DNA of 18,866 nt from positions 1 through 18,866 of the forward strand of contig PKQR01000028.1 in assembly GCA_017578085.1 (NCBI GenBank), written 5' to 3'. The notes beneath the pieces were generated by a model. The model did no database searches, had not been told where the DNA came from, and saw only the letters and a program-made list of their open reading frames with translations. Position 1 is the first letter of the stretch. Each line of letters opens with the position of its first letter. This stretch comes from Bacillota bacterium. Lineage in GTDB: Bacteria; Bacillota; Limnochordia; Limnochordales; ZCTH02-B6. Positions 1 to 7,607 of this stretch are shown here, one piece after another. The translations under genes and the position numbers were made by a program.

Positions 1-889
1 CCGTGTCGGGATCCAGGGCCAGCGTGGAGTTGGTGTAAAGAACGTCCCCGTCACCCGTGCCCCGCTGGGCCGAGGTCCACTGGATCGGCACCGCGGTGCC
101 CTGGAAAATCAGGTCCAGTTCCGGATCATAGCTGGCCGACATCCACGCCGACCCGCCGTAGCGCAGCTCCAAGGGCAGGCCGTTCCACGTCTCGTCGCCG
201 GGTTCCCCGGGAGCCGGGATCGTATACGTCCGCCACAGCTCCTCCCCCGTCTCCGGGTCGTGGGCTGTGACGAAGCACCGGGTGTTGATGTAGTAGCACC
301 CGCTCATGCCGGCGATGACCTTGCCCTTGACCACCATCGGGCCTCCGCTGTAGTGCTGGCCGACGGTCCAGTCGCCCACCTGCTGCTCCCACACGACCTG
401 GCCCGTGCGGGCATCCAGCGCGACCAGGGCCGCGTCAGCGGTTGCCAGGAAAATCTTGTCCTGGTAGATGGCAATGTTGCGGTTGGCGAAGGCCAGCGGC
501 GGATAAACCTCCGGCAACTCCCGCTCATAGCGCCAGATCAGATCGCCCGTGGTGGCGTCCAGCGCCTCCACCACGTCCGGCGAGTGAACCAGGTACATGA
601 TGCCGTTGTAAACCAGCGGTGTGGTCTCCTGCAGGCCCGGCTCCATGGCCCGCGCCCAGACCAGTTGCAGGCTGGCCACGTTATCGCGGTTGATCTGATC
701 AAGCGGGCTGTAACCCCAATGATTGTACGTGCGCCGCCACATCAGCCAGTTGTTCGGGTCGTCGGCTGCGTTGACCAGCATCTCGTCGGTGACTGGTACG
801 AAGCGGTCCATTTGGGCCAGCGCCGCTCCGGCCGCCACCAACACCAATGCGAGGGCGAAAACCGTAGCACGTCGTATGGCTGCGTTCAC
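1..889 (-). CDS. PQQ-dependent alcohol dehydrogenase, N-terminal part (cut by window edge)
   Basis: Secreted quinoprotein of the methanol/ethanol dehydrogenase beta-propeller family; members oxidise alcohols outside the cytoplasm and pass electrons to cytochrome c or quinone. The frame is open from a GTG at 889 to the window edge (296 residues), preceded by an AAGGGAG ribosome site. Residues 1-25 are a signal peptide ending GAALA before Q26. Visible family marks are NWLMWRRTY (48-55) followed by WGYSPLDQIN, propeller blades ending ALDATTGDLIW, ALDARTGQVVW and HDPETGEELW, and GGSAWMSASYDPELDL (245-260), whose Trp249 fits the residue that stacks on PQQ. Where methanol dehydrogenases have the vicinal Cys-Cys pair, the aligned stretch (about 131-141) has no cysteine. 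Two other cysteines lie at 198 and 205. Catalytic Asp and C-terminus are outside the window. It lies 289 bases downstream of ctaG on the same strand. Family is secure; substrate is unknown. Confidence 0.9.
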   Translation of the reverse strand, partial: MNAAIRRATVFALALVLVAAGAALAQMDRFVPVTDEMLVNAADDPNNWLMWRRTYNHWGYSPLDQINRDNVASLQLVWARAMEPGLQETTPLVYNGIMYLVHSPDVVEALDATTGDLIWRYERELPEVYPPLAFANRNIAIYQDKIFLATADAALVALDARTGQVVWEQQVGDWTVGQHYSGGPMVVKGKVIAGMSGCYYINTRCFVTAHDPETGEELWRTYTIPAPGEPGDETWNGLPLELRYGGSAWMSASYDPELDLIFQGTAVPIQWTSAQRGTGDGDVLYTNSTLALDPDT

Positions 890-1042
890 AACCCCTGCTC
901 CCTTCCTACGTGCGTTTCACCATACTCGTGTACATGACTGTGTGACACTGTGCGCGCCGCTATTCACCACCGTGCGGCTGACCGTCCTAATCCTGCCCTT
1001 GCCCCGAACCCCCCCTTTCCCCCATGAGCCGAGTCCACCGCC

Positions 1043-1086
1043 CGCCTTCCGAGAAAGGCGCCCGCCGTCGCACTTCGGCAGAAGTG
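1043..1086 (-). other. Two small hairpins in the ctaG-PQQ dehydrogenase gap
   Basis: The gap 890-1178 (289 bases) has no gene I can support. It holds two perfect 6-bp stems: CACTTC/GAAGTG around GGCA (1071-1086) and CGCCTT/AAGGCG around a 6-base loop (1043-1060). Neither is followed by a T-run on the minus strand, so they are not clear terminators. They could be leader structures for the dehydrogenase gene. I found no convincing promoter for that gene in the gap. Confidence 0.3.
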
Positions 1087-1146
1087 ACAGACTAATCCGA
1101 GCCACAAGCGCTCCTCTTGTTGCGACGCCGCTCTACACCGGAGGAC

Positions 1147-1172
1147 AAAAGGCAAGCCCGCCCCACCGGCTT
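1147..1172 (-). terminator. Possible weak terminator after ctaG
   Basis: Seven bases after the ctaG stop, on the minus strand, AAGCC (1172-1168) and GGCTT (1158-1154) can form a 5-bp stem with a 9-base loop, followed by CCTTTT. The stem is short and the T-run only four bases, so termination would be partial at best. Confidence 0.3.
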
Positions 1173-1178
1173 ACTGCG

Positions 1179-2045
1179 TCAACCGGCGCTGCCCTCCCCG
1201 CTTGTGCGAAGCGGGCCCCCCGCCACGGCACCCTCCTCCCGGAACCAGCGGAAAAAGGCGCGGCCCATGAAGTAGATCAGGATGGCCATCCCGCCGATCT
1301 TCATGATGATCCCCGCTGCCTGCTGGTCCTCCAGAGGCGAGACGCCCCACGGGTCTGGGGCGGCGGCGTAAAACTCGTAAAACACCGAGTCGGCAAAGGT
1401 TATCCCTGCAAAAACCGGCAGCTGCACCAACAGAATGAGGAAGATGTACACGACTTGCGCCCCGTAGGACAGCCGCGGCAGCTCCGGCACCTCGCTCAGG
1501 AGCGGCCACCACATCATGAGGGCTGTAGCCACCAGCACAAGGTGCTGGATGGGGTGCAGCCAGTGGTTGAGCAAAGGCGCCTGGTAGAAATAGGGCAGAT
1601 GCCACGCGGCGTTGACGATGTTGAAGGCGAGCAGCGTCACCACGGGGCGGGTCAGCCCCCGCATGACGCGCATAACCCACGGCCGGCGCAACGCCCGCTG
1701 CACAAGCCACGGCGGCGTGCCTGCGATGAGCAGGGGCGCCATGACCATCGTCAAGAGCACATGCTGGAGCATGTGCACGCTGAAAAGGTACTCTTCTGAG
1801 ATAAAGTGGATCGGCGTGGCTTCCGAGACGGCCATCACCGCCAGGCCTGCCATGAAATAGTAGAGGCGCCGCCGCTCCACGCCCTCCGCCAGCCCCCACC
1901 GCTCACGGTAGGGCCCTACCAGGTAGCAGTAGAGGGTAAAGAAGGCGCAGATTACCGCCAGCACTTCCGGGTACCACCAGCGCAACCCCCCGCCCGGCAG
2001 TGCGTGGAGCAAAACGCCGGGGAAACCCAACTCCATCAGCGCCAC
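1179..2045 (-). CDS. ctaG: caa3 oxidase assembly membrane protein CtaG
   Basis: Multi-spanning membrane protein of the CtaG/Caa3_CtaG family, needed in Bacillus for formation of active caa3 oxidase. About 288 residues, with six to seven hydrophobic segments. Conserved His-rich signatures are present: HMLQHVLLTMVMAPLLIAGT, and HPIQHLVLVATALMMWWPL further on. The frame is open from a TTG at 2060, but a GTG at 2045 is the better start because GGAGGT lies 6 bases before it. The TTG has no spaced ribosome site. It is the last gene of the oxidase cluster, 43 bases after ctaF, matching the Bacillus order ctaC-D-E-F-G. The family call is firm; the start is the only uncertainty. Confidence 0.92.
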   Translation of the reverse strand: MALMELGFPGVLLHALPGGGLRWWYPEVLAVICAFFTLYCYLVGPYRERWGLAEGVERRRLYYFMAGLAVMAVSEATPIHFISEEYLFSVHMLQHVLLTMVMAPLLIAGTPPWLVQRALRRPWVMRVMRGLTRPVVTLLAFNIVNAAWHLPYFYQAPLLNHWLHPIQHLVLVATALMMWWPLLSEVPELPRLSYGAQVVYIFLILLVQLPVFAGITFADSVFYEFYAAAPDPWGVSPLEDQQAAGIIMKIGGMAILIYFMGRAFFRWFREEGAVAGGPLRTSGEGSAG

Positions 2046-2088
2046 GGTCCAACCTCCCAACTCCCGTCGGCGGCGCCCGTCTACCGGC

Positions 2089-2385
2089 TTACAAGATGAT
2101 GACCGTCACTGCCAGACCGATTAGTACGGCCAATATCATACCAAAGGCGAAGAAACCGGTGTAGATGCGGCTGTCGTACTTGAGGTGCATGAAAAACATG
2201 GCGACCAGGAGGAACTTCAACACCGACAGCCCCACCAGCACCGCCGCCAGCGCCGGCCGCAACGCCTCAATGTAGATGGCCGCCACTTCCAACACCGTCA
2301 AGACGAACAGCCAAAAGCCCACTTTCAAGTAGTCCCGCGTGGTGGGCTGAACCTGGTGCGCCTTCTCCATCCCACTCGCCCCCAT
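2089..2385 (-). CDS. ctaF: Cytochrome c oxidase subunit IV
   Basis: Small membrane subunit of the caa3 oxidase (prokaryotic COX4 family), 98 residues, three predicted transmembrane helices with the conserved KFLLVAMFFMHLKYD segment (about 57-71). It has no redox centre and helps stabilise the CuB/heme site in related oxidases. The ATG at 2385 lies 3 bases after the ctaE stop, so translation is probably coupled. A second in-frame ATG at 2370 is an alternative start. Length and position match Bacillus CtaF. Confidence 0.92.
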   Translation of the reverse strand: MGASGMEKAHQVQPTTRDYLKVGFWLFVLTVLEVAAIYIEALRPALAAVLVGLSVLKFLLVAMFFMHLKYDSRIYTGFFAFGMILAVLIGLAVTVIIL

Positions 2386-2388
2386 GCG

Positions 2389-3036
2389 TCACACACCCGC
2401 TTCCGTCAACAGGAAGACGAGGGTAAAGATGACGATCCATACCACGTCGACAAAGTGCCAGTACAAACCGGCCACGTCCACGTTCACCGCGTGCTCCTTG
2501 CGCAAGGTGCCGCGGAACGAGCTGATGGCGATGACGCTCAGCCACAGCATGCCAAAGATGACGTGGGCCTTATGGAAACCCGTCAGGATATAGAACACGC
2601 TGCCGAAAATGTTGGTTCGCCACGTCAGGCCGAAGTCGTGGGCCAGATGCCACCACTCATAGAACTGGATGACCAAGAAGCCAAGCCCACCCAAGATGGT
2701 GAGCGCCAGGTACTTGCCCACCGCCCGCATCTCGCCGCGGTGCGCCGCCGACACGCCGAGAGCCATCGTCAAGCTGCTCATGAGCAGGATGAACGTGCTC
2801 ACGGTGGTCAACGGGATGTTGACGACCTCGTCCGGGTGCGGCCCCACCACGCTGCGGTAGCGGAACACCATGTACGTGGTGATGAGCGACGCGAAGAACA
2901 TCGACTCGGACGCGATGAACAGCCACGTCGCCAGTTTCTGATTCGGAATGCCCAAAGAAGTGGGATGATGATGGGCGTGGGCCGCCTCGCCGTGCCCAGC
3001 GAGGCGCCCCGCCGCGGTGACCGACGCTTGGCTCAT
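2389..3036 (-). CDS. ctaE: Cytochrome c oxidase subunit III
   Basis: Membrane subunit III of the caa3 oxidase, 215 residues with five helices. This is the short bacterial form that lacks the first two helices of mitochondrial COX3; the extra helices sit at the end of CtaD here. Family signatures include TWLFIASESMFFASLI (37-52), FYEWWHLAHDFGL (125-137), GFHKAHVIFGMLWL (153-166) and GLYWHFVDVVWIVIF (190-204). The ATG overlaps the ctaD stop by one base (TGATG), and GGAGGG lies 8 bases upstream, so start and coupling are clear. Confidence 0.95.
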   Translation of the reverse strand: MSQASVTAAGRLAGHGEAAHAHHHPTSLGIPNQKLATWLFIASESMFFASLITTYMVFRYRSVVGPHPDEVVNIPLTTVSTFILLMSSLTMALGVSAAHRGEMRAVGKYLALTILGGLGFLVIQFYEWWHLAHDFGLTWRTNIFGSVFYILTGFHKAHVIFGMLWLSVIAISSFRGTLRKEHAVNVDVAGLYWHFVDVVWIVIFTLVFLLTEAGV

Positions 3037-4910
3037 CAGTGGCTCCCTCCAGGACGAACGATCCGCAGGTTGTCCCCTTCAAGGGCCCAGCCCACTAGGC
3101 CGAGCAGCGACACGGCGATGCCGCCCCAAAAGACGGGCATGTAATACAGCAAGCCGTAGCTCCCCACAAAGAGACCCAGCGCCACCAACAACGGCATGTA
3201 GCTACCGCCCGGCATGACGATGGCCTCTTCGGGCGCTTCCTCAGCTGCGGCCGTTTCAGCCACGGCCCCGTGGGCCAGCTGCGGGTGCTTACGGACCCAA
3301 AGTTCATCGCGGCTCGACACATGCGGGATCCGGGCGAAGTTGTACTCAGGCACCGGCGACGGGATCGTCCACTCCAGCGTGCGACCGTCCCACGGGTCGG
3401 CCGGCGCCGGCTCGCCGCGCCGCAAGCTCGTCAGCAGGTTGTACAAGGTGATCAGGATGCTCAGGCCCATGATGAGGGCGCCGACCGTGGAGATGGCGTT
3501 CCAGGTCTCAAACCCCATGCCGGCGGCGTAGGTGTAAATCCGCCGCGGCATGCCGAGCACGCCCAAGATGTTCATGGGGAAGAACGTCATGTTGAAACCG
3601 ACGAACAGCGTCCAGAAGCCGATCTTGCCCAAACGCTCATCCAGCATGCGCCCAAACATCTTGGGCCCCCAGTAGTGGATGGCGGCGATGAGCGAGAACA
3701 GCGCCCCGCCGATCATGACGTAGTGGAAATGGCCCACCACGAAGTAGGTGTGGTGAATCTGGGCGTTGCTGGGCGCCGCCGACAGCATCACGCCCGTGAG
3801 CCCCCCGATGAGGAACAGCGCCAGGAACCCAAGGGCGTACATCATCGCGGCCGTGAACCGGATCCGACCGCCGTAGAGGGTCCCGATCCAGTTGAACATC
3901 TTGATGCCCGTCGGCACCGCGATGATCATCGTCGCCAGGGCGAACACGGTGTTGACCACCGGGCCCATGCCCACCGTGAACAGGTGGTGCGACCAGACGC
4001 CGAAGCCGACGAACCCGATGAGCATGGTGGAGAACACCATGACCGAGTAGCCGAACAGGGGCTTGCGGGAGAAGACCGGCAGGATCTCCGAGACGATCCC
4101 CATGGCCGGCAGGACGATGATGTACACCTCAGGATGGCCGAACACCCAGAACAGGTGGTGGTACACCGTCAAGTCCGAGCCGGCGAAGATGTCAAACAGA
4201 AGCGTACCGAAGAGGCGGTCGAACAGGCTCAACAAGAGGGCGACGGTGATGACCGGGAACGAGAACACGATCAGGAACGACGTCACCATCGTCGTCCAAG
4301 CGAACATGGGCAGGCGCATGAGGCTCATGCCCGGGGCCCGCATGTTGAGGATGGTGACAATGAAGTTGAACCCCGACACCAGCGTCCCGATACCCGTCAA
4401 GAGCAGGCCGATAATCCAGAAGTCCACGCCGAGCCCGGGGTTGTATTCCTTCAGGCTGTAGTTGGGATAGCCGAACCAGCCGGCGTCCGACGGGCCGCCC
4501 AGGAACCAGCTGGAGTTGAGGAAGATGCCGCCCAAGAGGAACATCCAGTAGCTGAAAGCATTGAGTTTCGGAAACGCGACGTCCCGCGCGCCGATGAGCA
4601 GCGGGATAAAGTAGTTGAAGAAACTCGCGGTCAACGGCATGATCGCGAGGAAGATCATCGTCGTCGCGTGCATGGTGAACAGCTGGTTGAACAGGTCGGG
4701 GCCGATGATGGTTTGGTTCGGACCCGCCAGCTGCAGACGCATGAGCAGGGCTTCAACGCCGCCGATCAGGAAGAACACGATCGAGGTCCAGAAGTAAAGG
4801 ATGCCGATGCGCTTGTGATCGACAGTGGTCACCCAGCTCCAAAAACCGCTCTCAGCCTTGGGCTTGGGCAACGCCTGCCAAAACGAGCGTTCCACCGTTA
4901 TCGTCGCCAT
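3036..4910 (-). CDS. ctaD: Cytochrome c oxidase subunit I (A1-type heme-copper oxidase)
   Basis: Catalytic subunit that reduces O2 to water and pumps protons. Start is the ATG at 4910 (GAGGGG 8 bases upstream), giving 624 residues; a TTG six bases earlier lacks spacing. Seen in order: low-spin heme His81 in FTMHATTM; D-channel entry Asp110 in GARDVAFPKLN; CuB site GHPEVY (His259, with Glu261 and Tyr263 marking the A1 type); WSHHLF (His308/309); K-channel Lys337 in TGIKMFNW; and GHFHYV (His394/396) for heme a3 and heme a. After the 12-helix core comes an Ala/Glu-rich linker (about 545-565) and two further hydrophobic segments, equivalent to the missing N-terminal helices of subunit III. This matches Bacillus CtaD (about 620 residues). 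All catalytic residues are intact. Confidence 0.97.
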   Translation of the reverse strand: MATITVERSFWQALPKPKAESGFWSWVTTVDHKRIGILYFWTSIVFFLIGGVEALLMRLQLAGPNQTIIGPDLFNQLFTMHATTMIFLAIMPLTASFFNYFIPLLIGARDVAFPKLNAFSYWMFLLGGIFLNSSWFLGGPSDAGWFGYPNYSLKEYNPGLGVDFWIIGLLLTGIGTLVSGFNFIVTILNMRAPGMSLMRLPMFAWTTMVTSFLIVFSFPVITVALLLSLFDRLFGTLLFDIFAGSDLTVYHHLFWVFGHPEVYIIVLPAMGIVSEILPVFSRKPLFGYSVMVFSTMLIGFVGFGVWSHHLFTVGMGPVVNTVFALATMIIAVPTGIKMFNWIGTLYGGRIRFTAAMMYALGFLALFLIGGLTGVMLSAAPSNAQIHHTYFVVGHFHYVMIGGALFSLIAAIHYWGPKMFGRMLDERLGKIGFWTLFVGFNMTFFPMNILGVLGMPRRIYTYAAGMGFETWNAISTVGALIMGLSILITLYNLLTSLRRGEPAPADPWDGRTLEWTIPSPVPEYNFARIPHVSSRDELWVRKHPQLAHGAVAETAAAEEAPEEAIVMPGGSYMPLLVALGLFVGSYGLLYYMPVFWGGIAVSLLGLVGWALEGDNLRIVRPGGSH

Positions 4911-4951
4911 GACCAAAACCCCTCTGCACCCGTGTTTCCTCGCGCGGCCGT

Positions 4952-4967
4952 CCGCGGCGCACCGCGG
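4952..4967 (-). other. GC hairpin between ctaC and ctaD
   Basis: CCGCGG, a 4-base loop, then CCGCGG form a perfect 6-bp stem in the 83-base gap between the ctaC stop and the ctaD start. No T-run follows, so an mRNA stability or partial read-through role is more likely than termination. Confidence 0.4.
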
Positions 4968-4993
4968 CCCCGGACCAGCGCCGACTCAATCGC

Positions 4994-6067
4994 CTAGCGC
5001 AAGCTGCTCAAGTAGGCCACCACGTCCCGGAGCTCGTCCGGGCTAAGACCGACCCGCGGCATCAGCGAACCAGGCTTGACGCTCTGGGGATCCGAGATCC
5101 AGCGAGCCAAGTTTTCCGGCGTGTTTTCCAGAATACCAGCGGCAAGGGTGGTCCGGGACCCGATGTCGGTCAGGTTGGGCCCGGCGGTGCCTCGCGCCGC
5201 CGTCCCCTCGATGGCATGGCAGGCGTAACAAGCGCGGGTTTCAAACACCATCCGCCCGCGCTCCACCGCCGCGAGCTGCGCCTCGTCCTCCACCACCGGC
5301 CCGCGGCCCCAGTTGGCGACCCAGGCGTCAAACTCCGCCTGCGGCAAGGCCACGACCCGCAACCGCATGTTGGCATGGTGCGTGCCGCACATTTCCGCGC
5401 ACTGGCCGTAATAAATGCCGGGTTCATCGGCCTGGAGCCACATCTGGTTGGTCCGGCCCGGGATGGCGTCCATCTTGCCCGCCAGCTTGGGCACCCAGAA
5501 CTTGTGGATCACGTCAGCGCTTTCGATAATGAGCCGGATGGGCCGCCCCACAGGAATGCGCATCTCGTTGCCCGTCACGATGCCCAGTTGCGGGTACTCA
5601 AACTCCCACCACCACTGATGGCCCACGACCCGGACCTCGAGCGCGTCCGGTCCCGGGTCGGCCGCCAAGGCAAAGGACAGGCGGACCGTAGGAATGGCGA
5701 TGATGAGGAGCAGCACGAAGGGGATGAGCGTCCAGATAATTTCTAGCTTGTGGTTGCCCTCAATCTGCGGGGGAAGCTCGTCTTCCGCCGCAGCCGCCGT
5801 CTCCCGCCGGGCCGCCGTTCCGGCCTCGCCGGTCCGGGCGCTGGCCTTGGCCCGCTCGCGGAAGCGCACCAATGTATACACAAGGATGCCGCTGACCGTA
5901 ACAAAGATGCCCAGCATGATGTACAGGGTCAGCAAGAAGAGCTGTCCCTGCATGGCCGCCACGGGACCGGCAGGGTCCAGCCAGTACTGGGGCGCCGCCA
6001 TCACCGGCAAGGCCACCCCCGCCACGCCCATGGCCGCGAGACCGACGATTCGCTGGAAGTGTCTCAT
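4994..6067 (-). CDS. ctaC: Cytochrome c oxidase subunit II with fused cytochrome c (caa3 type)
   Basis: Subunit II of caa3 oxidase, 357 residues: takes electrons from cytochrome c and passes them through CuA to subunit I. The ATG at 6067 has GGGAGAG about 9 bases upstream; the frame is open further upstream but that part lacks any family similarity. Residues 1-25 are a signal sequence with no lipobox Cys, unlike the Bacillus lipoprotein. Two helices follow (about 40-66 and 108-135). The CuA domain has HQWWWEF (150-156), His188 and CAEMCGTHHANM (223-234: Cys223, Glu225, Cys227, His231, Met234). The C-terminal cytochrome c domain (about 262-357) has CYACH (280-284) for covalent heme and Met336 as likely sixth ligand. 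A charged Ala/Glu linker (70-100) sits between the helices. First gene of the oxidase operon. Confidence 0.96.
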   Translation of the reverse strand: MRHFQRIVGLAAMGVAGVALPVMAAPQYWLDPAGPVAAMQGQLFLLTLYIMLGIFVTVSGILVYTLVRFRERAKASARTGEAGTAARRETAAAAEDELPPQIEGNHKLEIIWTLIPFVLLLIIAIPTVRLSFALAADPGPDALEVRVVGHQWWWEFEYPQLGIVTGNEMRIPVGRPIRLIIESADVIHKFWVPKLAGKMDAIPGRTNQMWLQADEPGIYYGQCAEMCGTHHANMRLRVVALPQAEFDAWVANWGRGPVVEDEAQLAAVERGRMVFETRACYACHAIEGTAARGTAGPNLTDIGSRTTLAAGILENTPENLARWISDPQSVKPGSLMPRVGLSPDELRDVVAYLSSLR

Positions 6068-6110
6068 GTCTACAATCTCTCCCGCAACTTGACCATGGTT
6101 ATGATGACGA

Positions 6111-6133
6111 TTGTCCCAGAAGGCTGGGGACAA
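6111..6133 (-). promoter_or_regulatory. Inverted repeat in the ctaC leader
   Basis: TTGTCCC (6111-6117) and GGGACAA (6127-6133) are perfect 7-base inverted arms. Allowing one bulged base, the stem grows to nine pairs with an AAGG loop. It lies about 44 bases upstream of the ctaC start. It could be a transcription-factor operator or an RNA hairpin in the 5' leader; no T-run follows on the minus strand. I could not identify a matching promoter. Confidence 0.45.
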
Positions 6134-6227
6134 ACACCATTTGATTTCTCGCCAACTCGTCGTTTTCCTGCCGTGGCCCCGCAATCCGCGCCCTTGGCCG
6201 CTCGCCCCGGCGCACGTGGCCGCTGCG

Positions 6228-6257
6228 TGGACTCCCGGCCCCGAATTGCATATACAA
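6228..6257 (+). promoter_or_regulatory. Possible promoter / AT-rich near-palindrome in the divergent gap
   Basis: In the 242-base gap between ctaC (minus) and the plus-strand gene at 6310, TTGCATATACAA (6246-6257) is a 12-base palindrome with one mismatched pair, standing out in GC-rich surroundings. On the plus strand TATACA (6251-6256) and TGGACT (6228-6233) are 17 bases apart and match the -10 and -35 consensus at 4 of 6 positions each. The same site could serve the minus strand. Weak evidence. Confidence 0.3.
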
Positions 6258-6309
6258 GCGAAGGCATGCTCCTTGGCACACTTCCTGGAAAACAAAGGAG
6301 GCGAAGCCG

Positions 6310-7044
6310 GTGAACCCTGCCCCCACCGCCACAGCCCAACCCGCGCCGCGTAAGGTGGCCATCGTGGGCGGCGGTCCGACCCGTGTCAAGGCTCCCTTTG
6401 ACGATCCCAGCTGGGAAATATGGGCCTTCTCCAGTCGCCGGTGGCGGCCGCCCCGGGTAACCCGCTGGTTTGAACTGCACGCCATGACCGACCTCCGGCA
6501 GCAGCTGGCGACCCGGAAGCCCGGCCGGCGCACCTTCCCCGAGTACTGGCGGTTTCTCCGTTCCCTCGCCTGCCCGGTCTACATGCAGCGCAGGCACCGG
6601 GCCATCCCCAACAGCGTCCGGTATCCCCTCGCCACTGTGCTGAAAGGGTTTGGGAGGTGTTTCACCAGCACCGCGTCGTACCTCATCGCCCTGGCCATCG
6701 CCGAAGGCGTTCAGGCGATCGGGCTGTGGGGCGTCAATCCCAAGGGCAGCGGCGAGGCGCCCGGGGAAGAGGACTACTCCCGCCAGCGGGCCGCCATCGA
6801 GTACCTGCTGGGCGTCGCCCGGCAGCGCGGCATCGAAGTGGTGGTGCCCCCGGGTACCTCCTTGCGGGTGCCCAACCGCCCGCGCTTTGTGGCCACCCCA
6901 GTCCTCTACGCGTACGACTGGCGGTCGCCCGATGCCTGGTGGCGGGACCGGGTGCGGGTGCAGTGGCGGCTGCGGCGCATAACGAGGCCCGCGACCGCCC
7001 CCAGACCCGCCGTCCGGGTGTGCAACGCTGGCCCACGGCGCTGA
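6310..7044 (+). CDS. GxGP-type protein of a phage-associated, GT42/DUF115-like family
   Basis: 244 residues, GTG start with an excellent AAAGGAGG site 8 bases upstream. No confident function. The N-terminus has VAIVGGGPTRVKAPFDDPSW (16-35), then WFELHAM, PVYMQRRH, a Phe-Thr-Ser-Thr segment followed by YLIALAIAEGVQAIGLWGVN, and late YSRQRAAIEYLLGVARQRGI. This pattern resembles uncharacterised proteins I recall from phage and bacterial genomes. More distantly it matches the layout of GT42 sialyltransferases (CstII) and MptE-like DUF115 proteins: an N-terminal GxGPS nucleotide loop, then a Thr-Ser-x-x-x-x-Ala stretch leading to a Gly-x-Asp. Here the usual Asp after GV is Asn, which may weaken activity. 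The Arg/Pro-rich tail (about 220-244) looks unlike the core and runs into the kinase relic. Glycan-related function is inference only; neighbouring nonulosonate genes on the other strand make it worth testing. Confidence 0.75.
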   Translation: MNPAPTATAQPAPRKVAIVGGGPTRVKAPFDDPSWEIWAFSSRRWRPPRVTRWFELHAMTDLRQQLATRKPGRRTFPEYWRFLRSLACPVYMQRRHRAIPNSVRYPLATVLKGFGRCFTSTASYLIALAIAEGVQAIGLWGVNPKGSGEAPGEEDYSRQRAAIEYLLGVARQRGIEVVVPPGTSLRVPNRPRFVATPVLYAYDWRSPDAWWRDRVRVQWRLRRITRPATAPRPAVRVCNAGPRR

Positions 7045-7607
7045 CAAGGGGCTGCACTGGCGGCTCACCCACTGTCAACCCCTGGTCGCCCGCCGGACGA
7101 CCAGCACATTTGTGGCCTGGGACCGGTTGGCGCGACGCTGGCGTTTCGTCAAGCGCTACGAGGATCCCGAGGCGGCGCGGCGGGAAATGGCCGTGCTCCG
7201 GGCCCTGCCCCGTGGACTTCCAGCACGCGGCCCGGAAAGACCCGTCCGGGAAGGCACAAGCGGTGCGGCACCTGGACAGGGTCCCGCCCTGGCTGGCCCC
7301 GGAAACCAGTACGGGCCTCCTCGACGACCGCGCGGACCTCTATGGCGTGGGATATATGTGCGCCGCCATGCTGCTTGGCAGGAACCCCGCGGCTGAAGAG
7401 ATCGCCGCTCGGGCGCGGTCACAGGCCGCTCCCGCTGCGGCGCCGGGCGGGCCATCCAGCGCTGCGGTGCGTGGCAGCGGACGGCGCCCGCGCCTCAACG
7501 TCTGGGAAGTGCTCGCGACCGCAACCCACCCGTCGCCCGCCCGCCGTTTCCGATCGGCCAGGGAAATGCTGGGCGCTCTCAACCGGGCCAGCTGGACCTT
7601 GCCTTGA
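7031..7607 (+). pseudogene. Broken Ser/Thr protein kinase (two frames, catalytic loop missing)
   Basis: Protein-kinase similarity is split over two frames. From about 7046 to 7205 one frame reads an N-lobe: FVAWDRLARRWRFVKRYEDP with a candidate ATP-binding Lys (VKRY), then EAARREMAVLRALP with the candidate helix-C Glu. At about 7206 the similarity jumps to another frame: PVDFQHA (in place of DFG), then PPWLAPE (APE motif), DDRADLYGVGYMCAAMLLGR (subdomain IX), and HPSPARRFRSAREMLGALNR up to a TGA at 7605-7607. The roughly 70-90 residues that should lie between helix C and DFG, including the HRD catalytic loop, are absent, and no normal start codon opens the N-lobe frame. This fits an internal deletion with a frame change. 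The 3' end overlaps the neuB-type gene tail-to-tail by 29 bases. Sequencing error alone could explain the frame change but not the missing segment. Confidence 0.65.

Noticed and set aside
723..1799. Plus-strand open frame across the dehydrogenase-ctaG gap
   Set aside because: No ribosome site or protein family features; most of it is antisense to ctaG and the dehydrogenase.
3270..4997. Open frame of 575 codons on the plus strand
   Set aside because: It is antisense to ctaD and made of Asp/Glu/His/Arg-rich sequence typical of the complement of membrane-protein codons; ctaD has all catalytic residues.
6067..6295. N-terminal extension of ctaC by 76 residues
   Set aside because: The extension has no family similarity, includes the divergent promoter region, and the ATG at 6067 has its own ribosome site followed by a signal peptide.
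6657..7607. Single 316-residue plus-strand protein starting inside the GxGP gene
   Set aside because: Only its last third (from about 7206) shows kinase similarity; the earlier part is an out-of-frame reading of the GxGP gene and the kinase N-lobe, so it was recorded as part of a pseudogene.
7579..7607. NeuB truncated by the rearrangement that damaged the kinase
   Set aside because: The C-terminal sequence fits the natural end of the short NeuB subfamily, so the 29-base tail overlap does not require loss of a SAF domain.
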